Source of the DNA: Rhynchopus euleeides
Lineage: Eukaryota; Euglenozoa; Diplonemea; Diplonemida; Diplonemidae
Reading direction: 5' to 3'
Assembly (NCBI GenBank): GCA_963210315.1
Contig: OY723259.1
Location: 992,001 to 1,056,000 of the forward strand
DNA length: 64,000 nucleotides
The number at the start of each line of letters is the position of its first letter. Within the stretch, counting starts at the first letter, position 1. The notes beneath the pieces were generated by a model that worked only from the letters and a program-made list of their open reading frames with translations, was not told the origin of the DNA and made no database searches. A program made the position numbers and the translations under genes. Positions 43,637 to 56,500 of this stretch are shown here, in pieces.

Positions 43637-44539
43637 TCAGACGTGGATGTCATTCTCCTTTGCCTCGTACGGCTCGTTCGTGTTGCCGTGGCCCTCGCCC
43701 GCGCCAGCCTTGCGCAGGCACACGGCCCACACCAGCCCCCCCACAAGCAGAGCCGCGAGGGAGATGCACCCAATCACAATGGAGGCAATGGCGCCGCCCG
43801 ACAGGTCGTCGTCCGCAACAGACCGGGGCACCGCAGTGGCCGGCACGGCGCACACCAACAGGTCCTTGCCGGCGACGGTGCGGCGCGACACGGAGTAGCC
43901 CACCTCACACTCCAGCGCCACGCAGCGGCCGTCGTATGCCACGACCGTGCTGACCGCGTGGGGATCGCACACCGCCAGCCCGGATGCCGTCTGCGACGCG
44001 CGCACCTTCACCACCACATCGTCTGTGGAAAACACCTTCGTGAAGGCAGACATCGCCACCACAGACTCACGCAGGGCAGCCGTCACGTTGGCCACCGACG
44101 CGGCCAGGTCCGCTGTCGGAGACTCCACCTGCACGATGAGCGTCACAGACCCGCACACGCCCAGCACCGAGGGGTTGGCAGTCCGCGCGGCAGCGACACG
44201 CTGCTTTGCGTCGGCAACGAGCGCGTCCACCCGCGCACGCTCGCACGCCACGTCTGGCAGCTCCACGACAAGGTTGACGGGCGCGGTTGCGCGTGTGACC
44301 GCCCCTGACGGCCCCACCTGGCACAGGTCGCCGCTGTGCGTCGAGCACATGCACACCTTAGACGACGGCGAGCATGCCGCCCCCGCATCGCCCGCCCAGC
44401 GGCAGTCCGCATCCTCCGTGCAGTACTCCACAGACACCGGCGCATCCACGGGGGCCGCGCTCAGCTCGTCCGCCGCACGCGCCAGAGAGAGGCAGCACGC
44501 GGCAGCAACAGCGAGCAGGGGGAGCTGTGCCGAGGGCAT
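43637..44539 (-). CDS. Gene B, copy 7: EGF-like type I membrane protein, intact
   Basis: 300 residues identical to copy 1; same start choice. Confidence 0.72.
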   Translation of the reverse strand: MPSAQLPLLAVAAACCLSLARAADELSAAPVDAPVSVEYCTEDADCRWAGDAGAACSPSSKVCMCSTHSGDLCQVGPSGAVTRATAPVNLVVELPDVACERARVDALVADAKQRVAAARTANPSVLGVCGSVTLIVQVESPTADLAASVANVTAALRESVVAMSAFTKVFSTDDVVVKVRASQTASGLAVCDPHAVSTVVAYDGRCVALECEVGYSVSRRTVAGKDLLVCAVPATAVPRSVADDDLSGGAIASIVIGCISLAALLVGGLVWAVCLRKAGAGEGHGNTNEPYEAKENDIHV

Positions 44540-46452
44540 CGTGTGGGGGTGTGTTGTTTGCTGTGCTGGTTGCGGGGCAAACGTAATCTGCATTGTGCGG
44601 TGTGGTGAGATGTGTGTGTGTGTGTGGAGTGTGCGTGTTTGTGTACAATGTGCGTGGAATGGTTCCGCACAGAACAAGCCGATATCAAAAGGGAATCGCG
44701 CCGCTTCTGTATATCACCCACTATCACAACCTTAACAACTCGGGGGGTGGGATGGGATGGGGTGGGGCGCCGTGTCGTCTTGCATGGGTTCTGATCATCG
44801 TTCCTCGCACTTGAAATTGAAAGCCAACTGGAAGCAGCATACAGGTGTGTGCCGGGCCGGTGGGGCTGTGACCCCCCACACCCACATGCCACACAGCAGG
44901 ATACAGCCGCAGAGGCTGCCGCGCCCAAGAGCAATTGCGTCCCGTTAACGCGGCAGCCCCGCAACGCCGTGTGGCGTCTGCGGTCTGGTTAATCCCATCT
45001 GGTCCGGCATGGGGGGGAAGGGGGGTTCCCGTGCACGTGCACGCGCATCGCATCTCCTACTGCGGCTTGCCGAGAGCCTTGTGTCCCAGCAGCGCCGAGT
45101 GGAGGCACATGGTGCGCATGAAGATGGGAGGGGATATGCTGTGCTATGCAAAGGGAAAGGGATCGGGAAGGAAGGGTTTCATGGCTATAAACGTGAGTGG
45201 GGAAGAGACCCCGCCGACCTTCCTCCCATCACATCACATCAGGGCTGCCTCCACAAACATGGCGGCAGCAAAGGGGGTGTGGCAGTGCACACAACGCCCT
45301 GCCCACAGCGTCACTCCTGGAGTGTGGCTAGTACTAAATGTGACTCACAGCAATGATGCCAACAACGCGACTGACGCGTCGCCATTCGTGTTGCTGGGGA
45401 ATTGCCATGCACTCCGTCACACCGGCAGCCATATCCAATATACACACTGTGACCCGGGCGTTGTGCGAGAAGAAGAAAAGAAGAAAAGAAGAAGAGGGTG
45501 TAGGGGTAGGGGTAGGGGGGAAGGAATATGATCACATCATCACGAGACATGCGGGCCTTCTTGCAAAGATACCCACATCTCCCGAAAAGTGTGAAGGGAA
45601 GGAGACACCGACGGCGCCCAGCTGTGGCTGTTGTGTGCATTCTATCTGTTCTGCTGAGCCTGAGCCTGGCGCACAGCACCACAGCGCCCAGTCAAGCAGA
45701 CAAACAGACGTACCCACAATATGCGAGCAAGGCAAAACAAAGCAAAGCAAAGCAAACGCCACCGGTATCGGTATTGAGCTTTTTGGAATTGGGATCGGCA
45801 TCAGCCAAAAAAATCGTCACATCACAGTTCGTTAAACTGTACACAACGAGCCGGCAGTGGTGCCCAAAGTGCACCACGCCCACGTCGCAACCACAAGGGC
45901 CAGCGCAGCAGCCCAGAAGTCACTCTGGCATATTGCGCATACCCCTGCCCCCTGCCCCCACCACTCTGCGCACCCGCCTCCCAGAGATGGGGCGGTGGGG
46001 GGGGTGGGCTATCATGCGATCTGGATTTTGAGATCTCACATTTTTTTTTCTTTGGGTTCTGTGGAGTTGCATTTGATGATGTATCTGCAACAGGGAAACA
46101 ACGAAATGGGGGAAGGAAAAAAAGGCGAGCAACAGGGTATCTGTTGCGCACACCACGTGCCCCCTCCCCCTGTCTTTCCGGGTGGGTGATGCAGAAGCTG
46201 CAGCACCGCGTGGTTTGTGCACCCCCTGACGCCCCCCCTTTCCCATCCCCCCAAAAGAAAGAAAGGGAAGAAAGACAAGGTGCAAAATTAAAAAGGATGC
46301 ACACTGGGTTGGGGGAAGAGGGAATCATTTGATATTTTTTGCGCTTCGGGCATGAAAGAAGCGGGGTACATCTGGTATGGGTACAGTAGCCCATGCAGAC
46401 ATCCAGAAATGTGCTGGATCATGTTGGATCATCGCCACCCCGCTCCCTTTCC

Positions 46453-48381
46453 TCACGCGGTGCTGGCGTCGGCGTCGGCGACGGTGGCGCACACGTACGA
46501 CGCAGCAAAACCCTCAGCGTTCACAGACCCGTCGCTGGTGAAGCGCACCACGGCAGGCCCCGACACACGCAGCGCCTCGACCGAACTGCGGCGCCCCGAC
46601 TCGTGGAAGGTGCGCACCCACTTGTTGCCCCCGTCCGCCGGGGCCGTGTAGACCGAGACATAGTCGTAGTTGGCCTCGGTGTCGAACATGTCCCACGTCA
46701 GCACGAGCGACTGCCCTGCGGGGCACCCCTCGAGGCGCCAGCACTGGGCGTCGTTGTCCGCGTACGTCTGGTTCGCCCCGGGGTGCTCCAGGAAGGCGGC
46801 ACCGTCGGCGCCCGCCAGCGGGGCTGCCTGCATCGCCCCGCCCTTGCACGCGCGCGGGTACTCCGGCAGGGGCAGCGGGATCGCCGCACGCCGGAACAGC
46901 TCGTTCACAATCTTCGTCTGCAGGTGCCCGTAGCGCGACGCCGCCGCGCTGGCCCACCGCCACGAGCTCGGCACGGCCTCCCCCTCGGCCCACTCGCCCG
47001 ACATGCGCCACGCGTAGTACGGGCGCGGCTGCGCCTCCGGGGTCGGGGTCCACAGGAAGTCGGGGTGGCGGTTGTTGTACCACTCCCCGCCCACAATCTC
47101 ACCCGCCTCGTCCAGCTCCAGGTCGTAGTAGTACTGCACTGTCGTCACGGAGTCGCTCTCCTTGCTGTTCTCCTCCGCCTGCGTCGGCTCCGTCTCCACG
47201 AGGTACTCCATCTCCATCCGCACCCCCACAATGTGCGTCGTCCGGCCGCTGCGGTACGCCGCAAACTTGTCCTCCGTGTGGTTCGCCAGCGGGATCATCG
47301 CCTCCTGCGGGGTCGCCGCCCGCCTGGACGTCTTCACGTTGAAGTACACCAGCTTGTACGAGTGCACGGGCTGGTTCCACACCTCGTAGTCGAACGTGGC
47401 GTCAATGATCAGGCTCCTGTGGCTCACACCCAGCTGGTTTGCCACCGCGATGTGCAGCGTCCCCGGGTTCGTGTCGAAGCATTCCTGGTCCTTCACACGC
47501 CCGTTCGCCGCGTCCTTCTCCACGTCTGCCTCCTTCTTGTTGCACCGCCCCCCGATGAACCGGGTCGGGAACTGCACGTTCGCCCACAGCATCGTCCCGA
47601 GCGCCTTCACGTCTGCCGGGTACATGACCACCTCCTCCCCGCGCGCCCCCGCCACGCTGATGGTGCGCACCGGGCGCGGCAGCATGTACGCGGCGGGTGC
47701 CCACCCGTGGCACAGCCCCATCCACGTCTCCACCGACCCGTTGTTGCGGTCCGCGTACACCTTCCCGCTGTTCCACGCGTGCCGGGTCAGGTACCCGTTC
47801 GTGTCCCCGACAATCAGGTCGTACTTCTCCGACGGCGACAGGTCGCTCGCCTTCTCCGTCGTGTTGTACGTCGCGACGGGGTGCTCCTGCGAGTACTCGT
47901 AGAAGTCGGACCACTTCCGCGGGCGCGTCGCCGCCAGCCCCTTGTCCCCGTAGCGCCACCCCGTCGACCCCCGGTACAGCGGCCAGTACGTGTCCGACCA
48001 CGACTGCGTCGGCAGCGTGTACTCGCGCGGCACCTCCGCGTCCAGCCTCCACAGGTTCGTGATCACCGACGCCCCGCCGTCCACGAGGGCCGCCGCCTGC
48101 TCCTGAGATGCGCTGGCCGCCTGCGCCTGCCGCAAAACGCTGCTCGCACGCAGCAGCTTCTCGCGCTGCTGCGCCTTCAGGGACACGTACTCCCCGGACT
48201 TCACCTGCTCGGGAGTGAAGGGGGACGTGGCACGGTGCGCCCCACGCCTGCGCACGGGCATCTCACCCATCACCTCCTGCGGGTGGTCCTGCAGCCGCTG
48301 CATGTAGTCGCTGATCTCCTGCTGCACTGTTGCCGCCGCGGGCACAGCCGCCCACATCAGCACTGCTGCGAGTGTGCGCAT
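46453..48381 (-). CDS. Gene A, copy 8: TGase_elicitor-CUB secreted protein, intact
   Basis: All 642 residues match copy 1; acceptor-like CAG at 48416-48415. Confidence 0.86.
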   Translation of the reverse strand: MRTLAAVLMWAAVPAAATVQQEISDYMQRLQDHPQEVMGEMPVRRRGAHRATSPFTPEQVKSGEYVSLKAQQREKLLRASSVLRQAQAASASQEQAAALVDGGASVITNLWRLDAEVPREYTLPTQSWSDTYWPLYRGSTGWRYGDKGLAATRPRKWSDFYEYSQEHPVATYNTTEKASDLSPSEKYDLIVGDTNGYLTRHAWNSGKVYADRNNGSVETWMGLCHGWAPAAYMLPRPVRTISVAGARGEEVVMYPADVKALGTMLWANVQFPTRFIGGRCNKKEADVEKDAANGRVKDQECFDTNPGTLHIAVANQLGVSHRSLIIDATFDYEVWNQPVHSYKLVYFNVKTSRRAATPQEAMIPLANHTEDKFAAYRSGRTTHIVGVRMEMEYLVETEPTQAEENSKESDSVTTVQYYYDLELDEAGEIVGGEWYNNRHPDFLWTPTPEAQPRPYYAWRMSGEWAEGEAVPSSWRWASAAASRYGHLQTKIVNELFRRAAIPLPLPEYPRACKGGAMQAAPLAGADGAAFLEHPGANQTYADNDAQCWRLEGCPAGQSLVLTWDMFDTEANYDYVSVYTAPADGGNKWVRTFHESGRRSSVEALRVSGPAVVRFTSDGSVNAEGFAASYVCATVADADASTA

Positions 48382-50068
48382 CTTGCCGTCACTCACAATA
48401 TGGTATTAGTGAATCTGCGTGTGCACAGGGTGGTGGTTGTGGTTATGGTGGTGGTGGTGGTGGCGGCGAGGGCAGGCAGAGTTCAGACAACAAGTGCAAC
48501 GGAGGAGGGGAGGGGAGGGGGGTGTGGCGACTGGCGACTGGTGTTGACTGGTGTGACTGGCACACATCACGAGCGTGCGGTGCGCGGGCTTGGCGGTGGC
48601 GGTGGCGGTGGCGGTGGCAGTGGCGCTCCTGACCTGACCTGACCCACCCCAACCACTTCTGTTCGGCGCACGAAAAAAGATGGTGGATGCGGTGAAAAAC
48701 CCCTGCTGTCTGTTCAGAACCAGACTTTATTCTTCTGTCTCTGAACGATGAAAGGCTGTGGCACAGCAAAGGGGAAAACAAGCTTCTGGGGCAGGAGGCG
48801 GCAACCGCTGCTCTCCTGCCCCGCCCTTCTCGGGGGTTTCGTTCAACCACAATCATGCACCGTCGCCCGCATATCCGATCAGCCGCGCCCAGGAGCTGGG
48901 GCGCGGGGAGCATGCACCGCAATGCATGCAGCTGAAGGGGAAACGCGGCTGTGGTGCAGCCAGGCGGAGGCATTCAGAAAAAGGGCACAGACACACACGC
49001 ACACGCAACAAAACACAACACAAGACAACACACACCGCAAAGAAAGCAAAGCCGGGCAAACAAAACCCACTGCTGTGGGGGGTTGTCTTTGCTGCCCAAA
49101 GCGCTGATCCGACTCCGCTATCTTTTCTGTGTGTGCGCGTCTGTGCGTGTATGGGTGTCCATACGTGTGCTGCCGACAGTATTGTTTCTCTACCGTGACC
49201 CGAGACAGGCTATAGCGTTGCTGTTGTGGTATAAAAGAACACGGCGGGCCAAGACACACCGGAGGGAGGCACCGGCACCGACAGCGCGGTGTCCCCCGCG
49301 CATGTGGCAACACCGTGGTATGTACTGCAAACCTATAACGTGCCATGTTTGGGCCCTGGCTTCTGTGCCGGCATTCGGTTATCCCTCTCTCTTTCTGATT
49401 TTGTTTCTGGTTCTGGGTACACATATACAGTCACATTTTCGAGCGTGTTTTGACTGTTTCATTTTTGGTGGGTGGGGTGGGGCGAGCAGCAAAAGACACC
49501 GTGTACTGGGTCGGGCGAACCTCGCAGCACCTGAGTCCAACAGATACTCTGCCAGAACCAGGCAGCTGGTGGCTGCTGTCCCGGGCTTCCTTCCGCCCCA
49601 CCCTTCTTCACTCTGCACTCCCAAAGAGGGAGAACACAGAGATAGAGACAGAGAGGGTGGGGGGGCGGAGAAGAGACCGCACACAGCCCCTGCGCTGCTT
49701 GGGATGATGCTACTGAAACTGGAAGTAGTAGAAGAAGAAGAAAGAAGAAGAAGAAGAAGACCAACTAGAATTAGAACTAGAAACGGGGCGGATAAGCAAC
49801 CGCGACAGCGGCAAAGGGCAGAACCGCACACGACCAAGCCATGCTGTGCATGCGACTGGAGGGGGTGGAAGAGCGTGGCCACACAGGGTTAGCGCTGGCT
49901 GCGGCACACGCATTCACACCACACCGCCATCCAGTGGGATGGGGAGCGAGGGATAGGGGGGAAAGGGGGCACCGCTGCTGGCTGGCAGCAGCCTGGGGTA
50001 CCCGAAATGAGAGAGGCGCAGAGATGGGCGAACCACCAGCACGGAAAAGACAGCACCCACACTCACAC

Positions 50069-50971
50069 TCAGACGTGGATGTCATTCTCCTTTGCCTCGT
50101 ACGGCTCGTTCGTGTTGCCGTGGCCCTCGCCCGCGCCAGCCTTGCGCAGGCACACGGCCCACACCAGCCCCCCCACAAGCAGAGCCGCGAGGGAGATGCA
50201 CCCAATCACAATGGAGGCAATGGCGCCGCCCGACAGGTCGTCGTCCGCAACAGACCGGGGCACCGCAGTGGCCGGCACGGCGCACACCAACAGGTCCTTG
50301 CCGGCGACGGTGCGGCGCGACACGGAGTAGCCCACCTCACACTCCAGCGCCACGCAGCGGCCGTCGTATGCCACGACCGTGCTGACCGCGTGGGGATCGC
50401 ACACCGCCAGCCCGGATGCCGTCTGCGACGCGCGCACCTTCACCACCACATCGTCTGTGGAAAACACCTTCGTGAAGGCAGACATCGCCACCACAGACTC
50501 ACGCAGGGCAGCCGTCACGTTGGCCACCGACGCGGCCAGGTCCGCTGTCGGAGACTCCACCTGCACGATGAGCGTCACAGACCCGCACACGCCCAGCACC
50601 GAGGGGTTGGCAGTCCGCGCGGCAGCGACACGCTGCTTTGCGTCGGCAACGAGCGCGTCCACCCGCGCACGCTCGCACGCCACGTCTGGCAGCTCCACGA
50701 CAAGGTTGACGGGCGCGGTTGCGCGTGTGACCGCCCCTGACGGCCCCACCTGGCACAGGTCGCCGCTGTGCGTCGAGCACATGCACACCTTAGACGACGG
50801 CGAGCATGCCGCCCCCGCATCGCCCGCCCAGCGGCAGTCCGCATCCTCCGTGCAGTACTCCACAGACACCGGCGCATCCACGGGGGCCGCGCTCAGCTCG
50901 TCCGCCGCACGCGCCAGAGAGAGGCAGCACGCGGCAGCAACAGCGAGCAGGGGGAGCTGTGCCGAGGGCAT
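50069..50971 (-). CDS. Gene B, copy 8: EGF-like type I membrane protein, intact
   Basis: 300 residues identical to copy 1; same start choice. Confidence 0.72.
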   Translation of the reverse strand: MPSAQLPLLAVAAACCLSLARAADELSAAPVDAPVSVEYCTEDADCRWAGDAGAACSPSSKVCMCSTHSGDLCQVGPSGAVTRATAPVNLVVELPDVACERARVDALVADAKQRVAAARTANPSVLGVCGSVTLIVQVESPTADLAASVANVTAALRESVVAMSAFTKVFSTDDVVVKVRASQTASGLAVCDPHAVSTVVAYDGRCVALECEVGYSVSRRTVAGKDLLVCAVPATAVPRSVADDDLSGGAIASIVIGCISLAALLVGGLVWAVCLRKAGAGEGHGNTNEPYEAKENDIHV

Positions 50972-52884
50972 CGTGTGGGGGTGTGTTGTTTGCTGTGCTG
51001 GTTGCGGGGCAAACGTAATCTGCATTGTGCGGTGTGGTGAGATGTGTGTGTGTGTGTGGAGTGTGCGTGTTTGTGTACAATGTGCGTGGAATGGTTCCGC
51101 ACAGAACAAGCCGATATCAAAAGGGAATCGCGCCGCTTCTGTATATCACCCACTATCACAACCTTAACAACTCGGGGGGTGGGATGGGATGGGGTGGGGC
51201 GCCGTGTCGTCTTGCATGGGTTCTGATCATCGTTCCTCGCACTTGAAATTGAAAGCCAACTGGAAGCAGCATACAGGTGTGTGCCGGGCCGGTGGGGCTG
51301 TGACCCCCCACACCCACATGCCACACAGCAGGATACAGCCGCAGAGGCTGCCGCGCCCAAGAGCAATTGCGTCCCGTTAACGCGGCAGCCCCGCAACGCC
51401 GTGTGGCGTCTGCGGTCTGGTTAATCCCATCTGGTCCGGCATGGGGGGGAAGGGGGGTTCCCGTGCACGTGCACGCGCATCGCATCTCCTACTGCGGCTT
51501 GCCGAGAGCCTTGTGTCCCAGCAGCGCCGAGTGGAGGCACATGGTGCGCATGAAGATGGGAGGGGATATGCTGTGCTATGCAAAGGGAAAGGGATCGGGA
51601 AGGAAGGGTTTCATGGCTATAAACGTGAGTGGGGAAGAGACCCCGCCGACCTTCCTCCCATCACATCACATCAGGGCTGCCTCCACAAACATGGCGGCAG
51701 CAAAGGGGGTGTGGCAGTGCACACAACGCCCTGCCCACAGCGTCACTCCTGGAGTGTGGCTAGTACTAAATGTGACTCACAGCAATGATGCCAACAACGC
51801 GACTGACGCGTCGCCATTCGTGTTGCTGGGGAATTGCCATGCACTCCGTCACACCGGCAGCCATATCCAATATACACACTGTGACCCGGGCGTTGTGCGA
51901 GAAGAAGAAAAGAAGAAAAGAAGAAGAGGGTGTAGGGGTAGGGGTAGGGGGGAAGGAATATGATCACATCATCACGAGACATGCGGGCCTTCTTGCAAAG
52001 ATACCCACATCTCCCGAAAAGTGTGAAGGGAAGGAGACACCGACGGCGCCCAGCTGTGGCTGTTGTGTGCATTCTATCTGTTCTGCTGAGCCTGAGCCTG
52101 GCGCACAGCACCACAGCGCCCAGTCAAGCAGACAAACAGACGTACCCACAATATGCGAGCAAGGCAAAACAAAGCAAAGCAAAGCAAACGCCACCGGTAT
52201 CGGTATTGAGCTTTTTGGAATTGGGATCGGCATCAGCCAAAAAAATCGTCACATCACAGTTCGTTAAACTGTACACAACGAGCCGGCAGTGGTGCCCAAA
52301 GTGCACCACGCCCACGTCGCAACCACAAGGGCCAGCGCAGCAGCCCAGAAGTCACTCTGGCATATTGCGCATACCCCTGCCCCCTGCCCCCACCACTCTG
52401 CGCACCCGCCTCCCAGAGATGGGGCGGTGGGGGGGGTGGGCTATCATGCGATCTGGATTTTGAGATCTCACATTTTTTTTTCTTTGGGTTCTGTGGAGTT
52501 GCATTTGATGATGTATCTGCAACAGGGAAACAACGAAATGGGGGAAGGAAAAAAAGGCGAGCAACAGGGTATCTGTTGCGCACACCACGTGCCCCCTCCC
52601 CCTGTCTTTCCGGGTGGGTGATGCAGAAGCTGCAGCACCGCGTGGTTTGTGCACCCCCTGACGCCCCCCCTTTCCCATCCCCCCAAAAGAAAGAAAGGGA
52701 AGAAAGACAAGGTGCAAAATTAAAAAGGATGCACACTGGGTTGGGGGAAGAGGGAATCATTTGATATTTTTTGCGCTTCGGGCATGAAAGAAGCGGGGTA
52801 CATCTGGTATGGGTACAGTAGCCCATGCAGACATCCAGAAATGTGCTGGATCATGTTGGATCATCGCCACCCCGCTCCCTTTCC

Positions 52885-54813
52885 TCACGCGGTGCTGGCG
52901 TCGGCGTCGGCGACGGTGGCGCACACGTACGACGCAGCAAAACCCTCAGCGTTCACAGACCCGTCGCTGGTGAAGCGCACCACGGCAGGCCCCGACACAC
53001 GCAGCGCCTCGACCGAACTGCGGCGCCCCGACTCGTGGAAGGTGCGCACCCACTTGTTGCCCCCGTCCGCCGGGGCCGTGTAGACCGAGACATAGTCGTA
53101 GTTGGCCTCGGTGTCGAACATGTCCCACGTCAGCACGAGCGACTGCCCTGCGGGGCACCCCTCGAGGCGCCAGCACTGGGCGTCGTTGTCCGCGTACGTC
53201 TGGTTCGCCCCGGGGTGCTCCAGGAAGGCGGCACCGTCGGCGCCCGCCAGCGGGGCTGCCTGCATCGCCCCGCCCTTGCACGCGCGCGGGTACTCCGGCA
53301 GGGGCAGCGGGATCGCCGCACGCCGGAACAGCTCGTTCACAATCTTCGTCTGCAGGTGCCCGTAGCGCGACGCCGCCGCGCTGGCCCACCGCCACGAGCT
53401 CGGCACGGCCTCCCCCTCGGCCCACTCGCCCGACATGCGCCACGCGTAGTACGGGCGCGGCTGCGCCTCCGGGGTCGGGGTCCACAGGAAGTCGGGGTGG
53501 CGGTTGTTGTACCACTCCCCGCCCACAATCTCACCCGCCTCGTCCAGCTCCAGGTCGTAGTAGTACTGCACTGTCGTCACGGAGTCGCTCTCCTTGCTGT
53601 TCTCCTCCGCCTGCGTCGGCTCCGTCTCCACGAGGTACTCCATCTCCATCCGCACCCCCACAATGTGCGTCGTCCGGCCGCTGCGGTACGCCGCAAACTT
53701 GTCCTCCGTGTGGTTCGCCAGCGGGATCATCGCCTCCTGCGGGGTCGCCGCCCGCCTGGACGTCTTCACGTTGAAGTACACCAGCTTGTACGAGTGCACG
53801 GGCTGGTTCCACACCTCGTAGTCGAACGTGGCGTCAATGATCAGGCTCCTGTGGCTCACACCCAGCTGGTTTGCCACCGCGATGTGCAGCGTCCCCGGGT
53901 TCGTGTCGAAGCATTCCTGGTCCTTCACACGCCCGTTCGCCGCGTCCTTCTCCACGTCTGCCTCCTTCTTGTTGCACCGCCCCCCGATGAACCGGGTCGG
54001 GAACTGCACGTTCGCCCACAGCATCGTCCCGAGCGCCTTCACGTCTGCCGGGTACATGACCACCTCCTCCCCGCGCGCCCCCGCCACGCTGATGGTGCGC
54101 ACCGGGCGCGGCAGCATGTACGCGGCGGGTGCCCACCCGTGGCACAGCCCCATCCACGTCTCCACCGACCCGTTGTTGCGGTCCGCGTACACCTTCCCGC
54201 TGTTCCACGCGTGCCGGGTCAGGTACCCGTTCGTGTCCCCGACAATCAGGTCGTACTTCTCCGACGGCGACAGGTCGCTCGCCTTCTCCGTCGTGTTGTA
54301 CGTCGCGACGGGGTGCTCCTGCGAGTACTCGTAGAAGTCGGACCACTTCCGCGGGCGCGTCGCCGCCAGCCCCTTGTCCCCGTAGCGCCACCCCGTCGAC
54401 CCCCGGTACAGCGGCCAGTACGTGTCCGACCACGACTGCGTCGGCAGCGTGTACTCGCGCGGCACCTCCGCGTCCAGCCTCCACAGGTTCGTGATCACCG
54501 ACGCCCCGCCGTCCACGAGGGCCGCCGCCTGCTCCTGAGATGCGCTGGCCGCCTGCGCCTGCCGCAAAACGCTGCTCGCACGCAGCAGCTTCTCGCGCTG
54601 CTGCGCCTTCAGGGACACGTACTCCCCGGACTTCACCTGCTCGGGAGTGAAGGGGGACGTGGCACGGTGCGCCCCACGCCTGCGCACGGGCATCTCACCC
54701 ATCACCTCCTGCGGGTGGTCCTGCAGCCGCTGCATGTAGTCGCTGATCTCCTGCTGCACTGTTGCCGCCGCGGGCACAGCCGCCCACATCAGCACTGCTG
54801 CGAGTGTGCGCAT
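52885..54813 (-). CDS. Gene A, copy 9: TGase_elicitor-CUB secreted protein, intact
   Basis: All 642 residues match copy 1; acceptor-like CAG at 54848-54847. Confidence 0.86.
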   Translation of the reverse strand: MRTLAAVLMWAAVPAAATVQQEISDYMQRLQDHPQEVMGEMPVRRRGAHRATSPFTPEQVKSGEYVSLKAQQREKLLRASSVLRQAQAASASQEQAAALVDGGASVITNLWRLDAEVPREYTLPTQSWSDTYWPLYRGSTGWRYGDKGLAATRPRKWSDFYEYSQEHPVATYNTTEKASDLSPSEKYDLIVGDTNGYLTRHAWNSGKVYADRNNGSVETWMGLCHGWAPAAYMLPRPVRTISVAGARGEEVVMYPADVKALGTMLWANVQFPTRFIGGRCNKKEADVEKDAANGRVKDQECFDTNPGTLHIAVANQLGVSHRSLIIDATFDYEVWNQPVHSYKLVYFNVKTSRRAATPQEAMIPLANHTEDKFAAYRSGRTTHIVGVRMEMEYLVETEPTQAEENSKESDSVTTVQYYYDLELDEAGEIVGGEWYNNRHPDFLWTPTPEAQPRPYYAWRMSGEWAEGEAVPSSWRWASAAASRYGHLQTKIVNELFRRAAIPLPLPEYPRACKGGAMQAAPLAGADGAAFLEHPGANQTYADNDAQCWRLEGCPAGQSLVLTWDMFDTEANYDYVSVYTAPADGGNKWVRTFHESGRRSSVEALRVSGPAVVRFTSDGSVNAEGFAASYVCATVADADASTA

Positions 54814-56500
54814 CTTGCCGTCACTCACAATATGGTATTAGTGAATCTGCGTGTGCACAGGGTGGTGGTTGTGGTTATGGTGGTGGTGGTGGTGGCGGCG
54901 AGGGCAGGCAGAGTTCAGACAACAAGTGCAACGGAGGAGGGGAGGGGAGGGGGGTGTGGCGACTGGCGACTGGTGTTGACTGGTGTGACTGGCACACATC
55001 ACGAGCGTGCGGTGCGCGGGCTTGGCGGTGGCGGTGGCGGTGGCGGTGGCAGTGGCGCTCCTGACCTGACCTGACCCACCCCAACCACTTCTGTTCGGCG
55101 CACGAAAAAAGATGGTGGATGCGGTGAAAAACCCCTGCTGTCTGTTCAGAACCAGACTTTATTCTTCTGTCTCTGAACGATGAAAGGCTGTGGCACAGCA
55201 AAGGGGAAAACAAGCTTCTGGGGCAGGAGGCGGCAACCGCTGCTCTCCTGCCCCGCCCTTCTCGGGGGTTTCGTTCAACCACAATCATGCACCGTCGCCC
55301 GCATATCCGATCAGCCGCGCCCAGGAGCTGGGGCGCGGGGAGCATGCACCGCAATGCATGCAGCTGAAGGGGAAACGCGGCTGTGGTGCAGCCAGGCGGA
55401 GGCATTCAGAAAAAGGGCACAGACACACACGCACACGCAACAAAACACAACACAAGACAACACACACCGCAAAGAAAGCAAAGCCGGGCAAACAAAACCC
55501 ACTGCTGTGGGGGGTTGTCTTTGCTGCCCAAAGCGCTGATCCGACTCCGCTATCTTTTCTGTGTGTGCGCGTCTGTGCGTGTATGGGTGTCCATACGTGT
55601 GCTGCCGACAGTATTGTTTCTCTACCGTGACCCGAGACAGGCTATAGCGTTGCTGTTGTGGTATAAAAGAACACGGCGGGCCAAGACACACCGGAGGGAG
55701 GCACCGGCACCGACAGCGCGGTGTCCCCCGCGCATGTGGCAACACCGTGGTATGTACTGCAAACCTATAACGTGCCATGTTTGGGCCCTGGCTTCTGTGC
55801 CGGCATTCGGTTATCCCTCTCTCTTTCTGATTTTGTTTCTGGTTCTGGGTACACATATACAGTCACATTTTCGAGCGTGTTTTGACTGTTTCATTTTTGG
55901 TGGGTGGGGTGGGGCGAGCAGCAAAAGACACCGTGTACTGGGTCGGGCGAACCTCGCAGCACCTGAGTCCAACAGATACTCTGCCAGAACCAGGCAGCTG
56001 GTGGCTGCTGTCCCGGGCTTCCTTCCGCCCCACCCTTCTTCACTCTGCACTCCCAAAGAGGGAGAACACAGAGATAGAGACAGAGAGGGTGGGGGGGCGG
56101 AGAAGAGACCGCACACAGCCCCTGCGCTGCTTGGGATGATGCTACTGAAACTGGAAGTAGTAGAAGAAGAAGAAAGAAGAAGAAGAAGAAGACCAACTAG
56201 AATTAGAACTAGAAACGGGGCGGATAAGCAACCGCGACAGCGGCAAAGGGCAGAACCGCACACGACCAAGCCATGCTGTGCATGCGACTGGAGGGGGTGG
56301 AAGAGCGTGGCCACACAGGGTTAGCGCTGGCTGCGGCACACGCATTCACACCACACCGCCATCCAGTGGGATGGGGAGCGAGGGATAGGGGGGAAAGGGG
56401 GCACCGCTGCTGGCTGGCAGCAGCCTGGGGTACCCGAAATGAGAGAGGCGCAGAGATGGGCGAACCACCAGCACGGAAAAGACAGCACCCACACTCACAC

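Larger units (their letters stand above)
38642..45083 (-). repeat. Array unit 7 (6442 bp)
   Basis: Five AAAGC copies (39297-39321) together with G at 39250, a combination seen only here. The spacers at 41950-43636 and 44540-46452 hold no gene. Confidence 0.97.
45084..51515 (-). repeat. Array unit 8 (6432 bp)
   Basis: Three AAAGC copies (45739-45753) with T at 45692. It shares this state with units 9 and 10, from which it shows no difference. The spacers at 48382-50068 and 50972-52884 hold no gene. Confidence 0.97.
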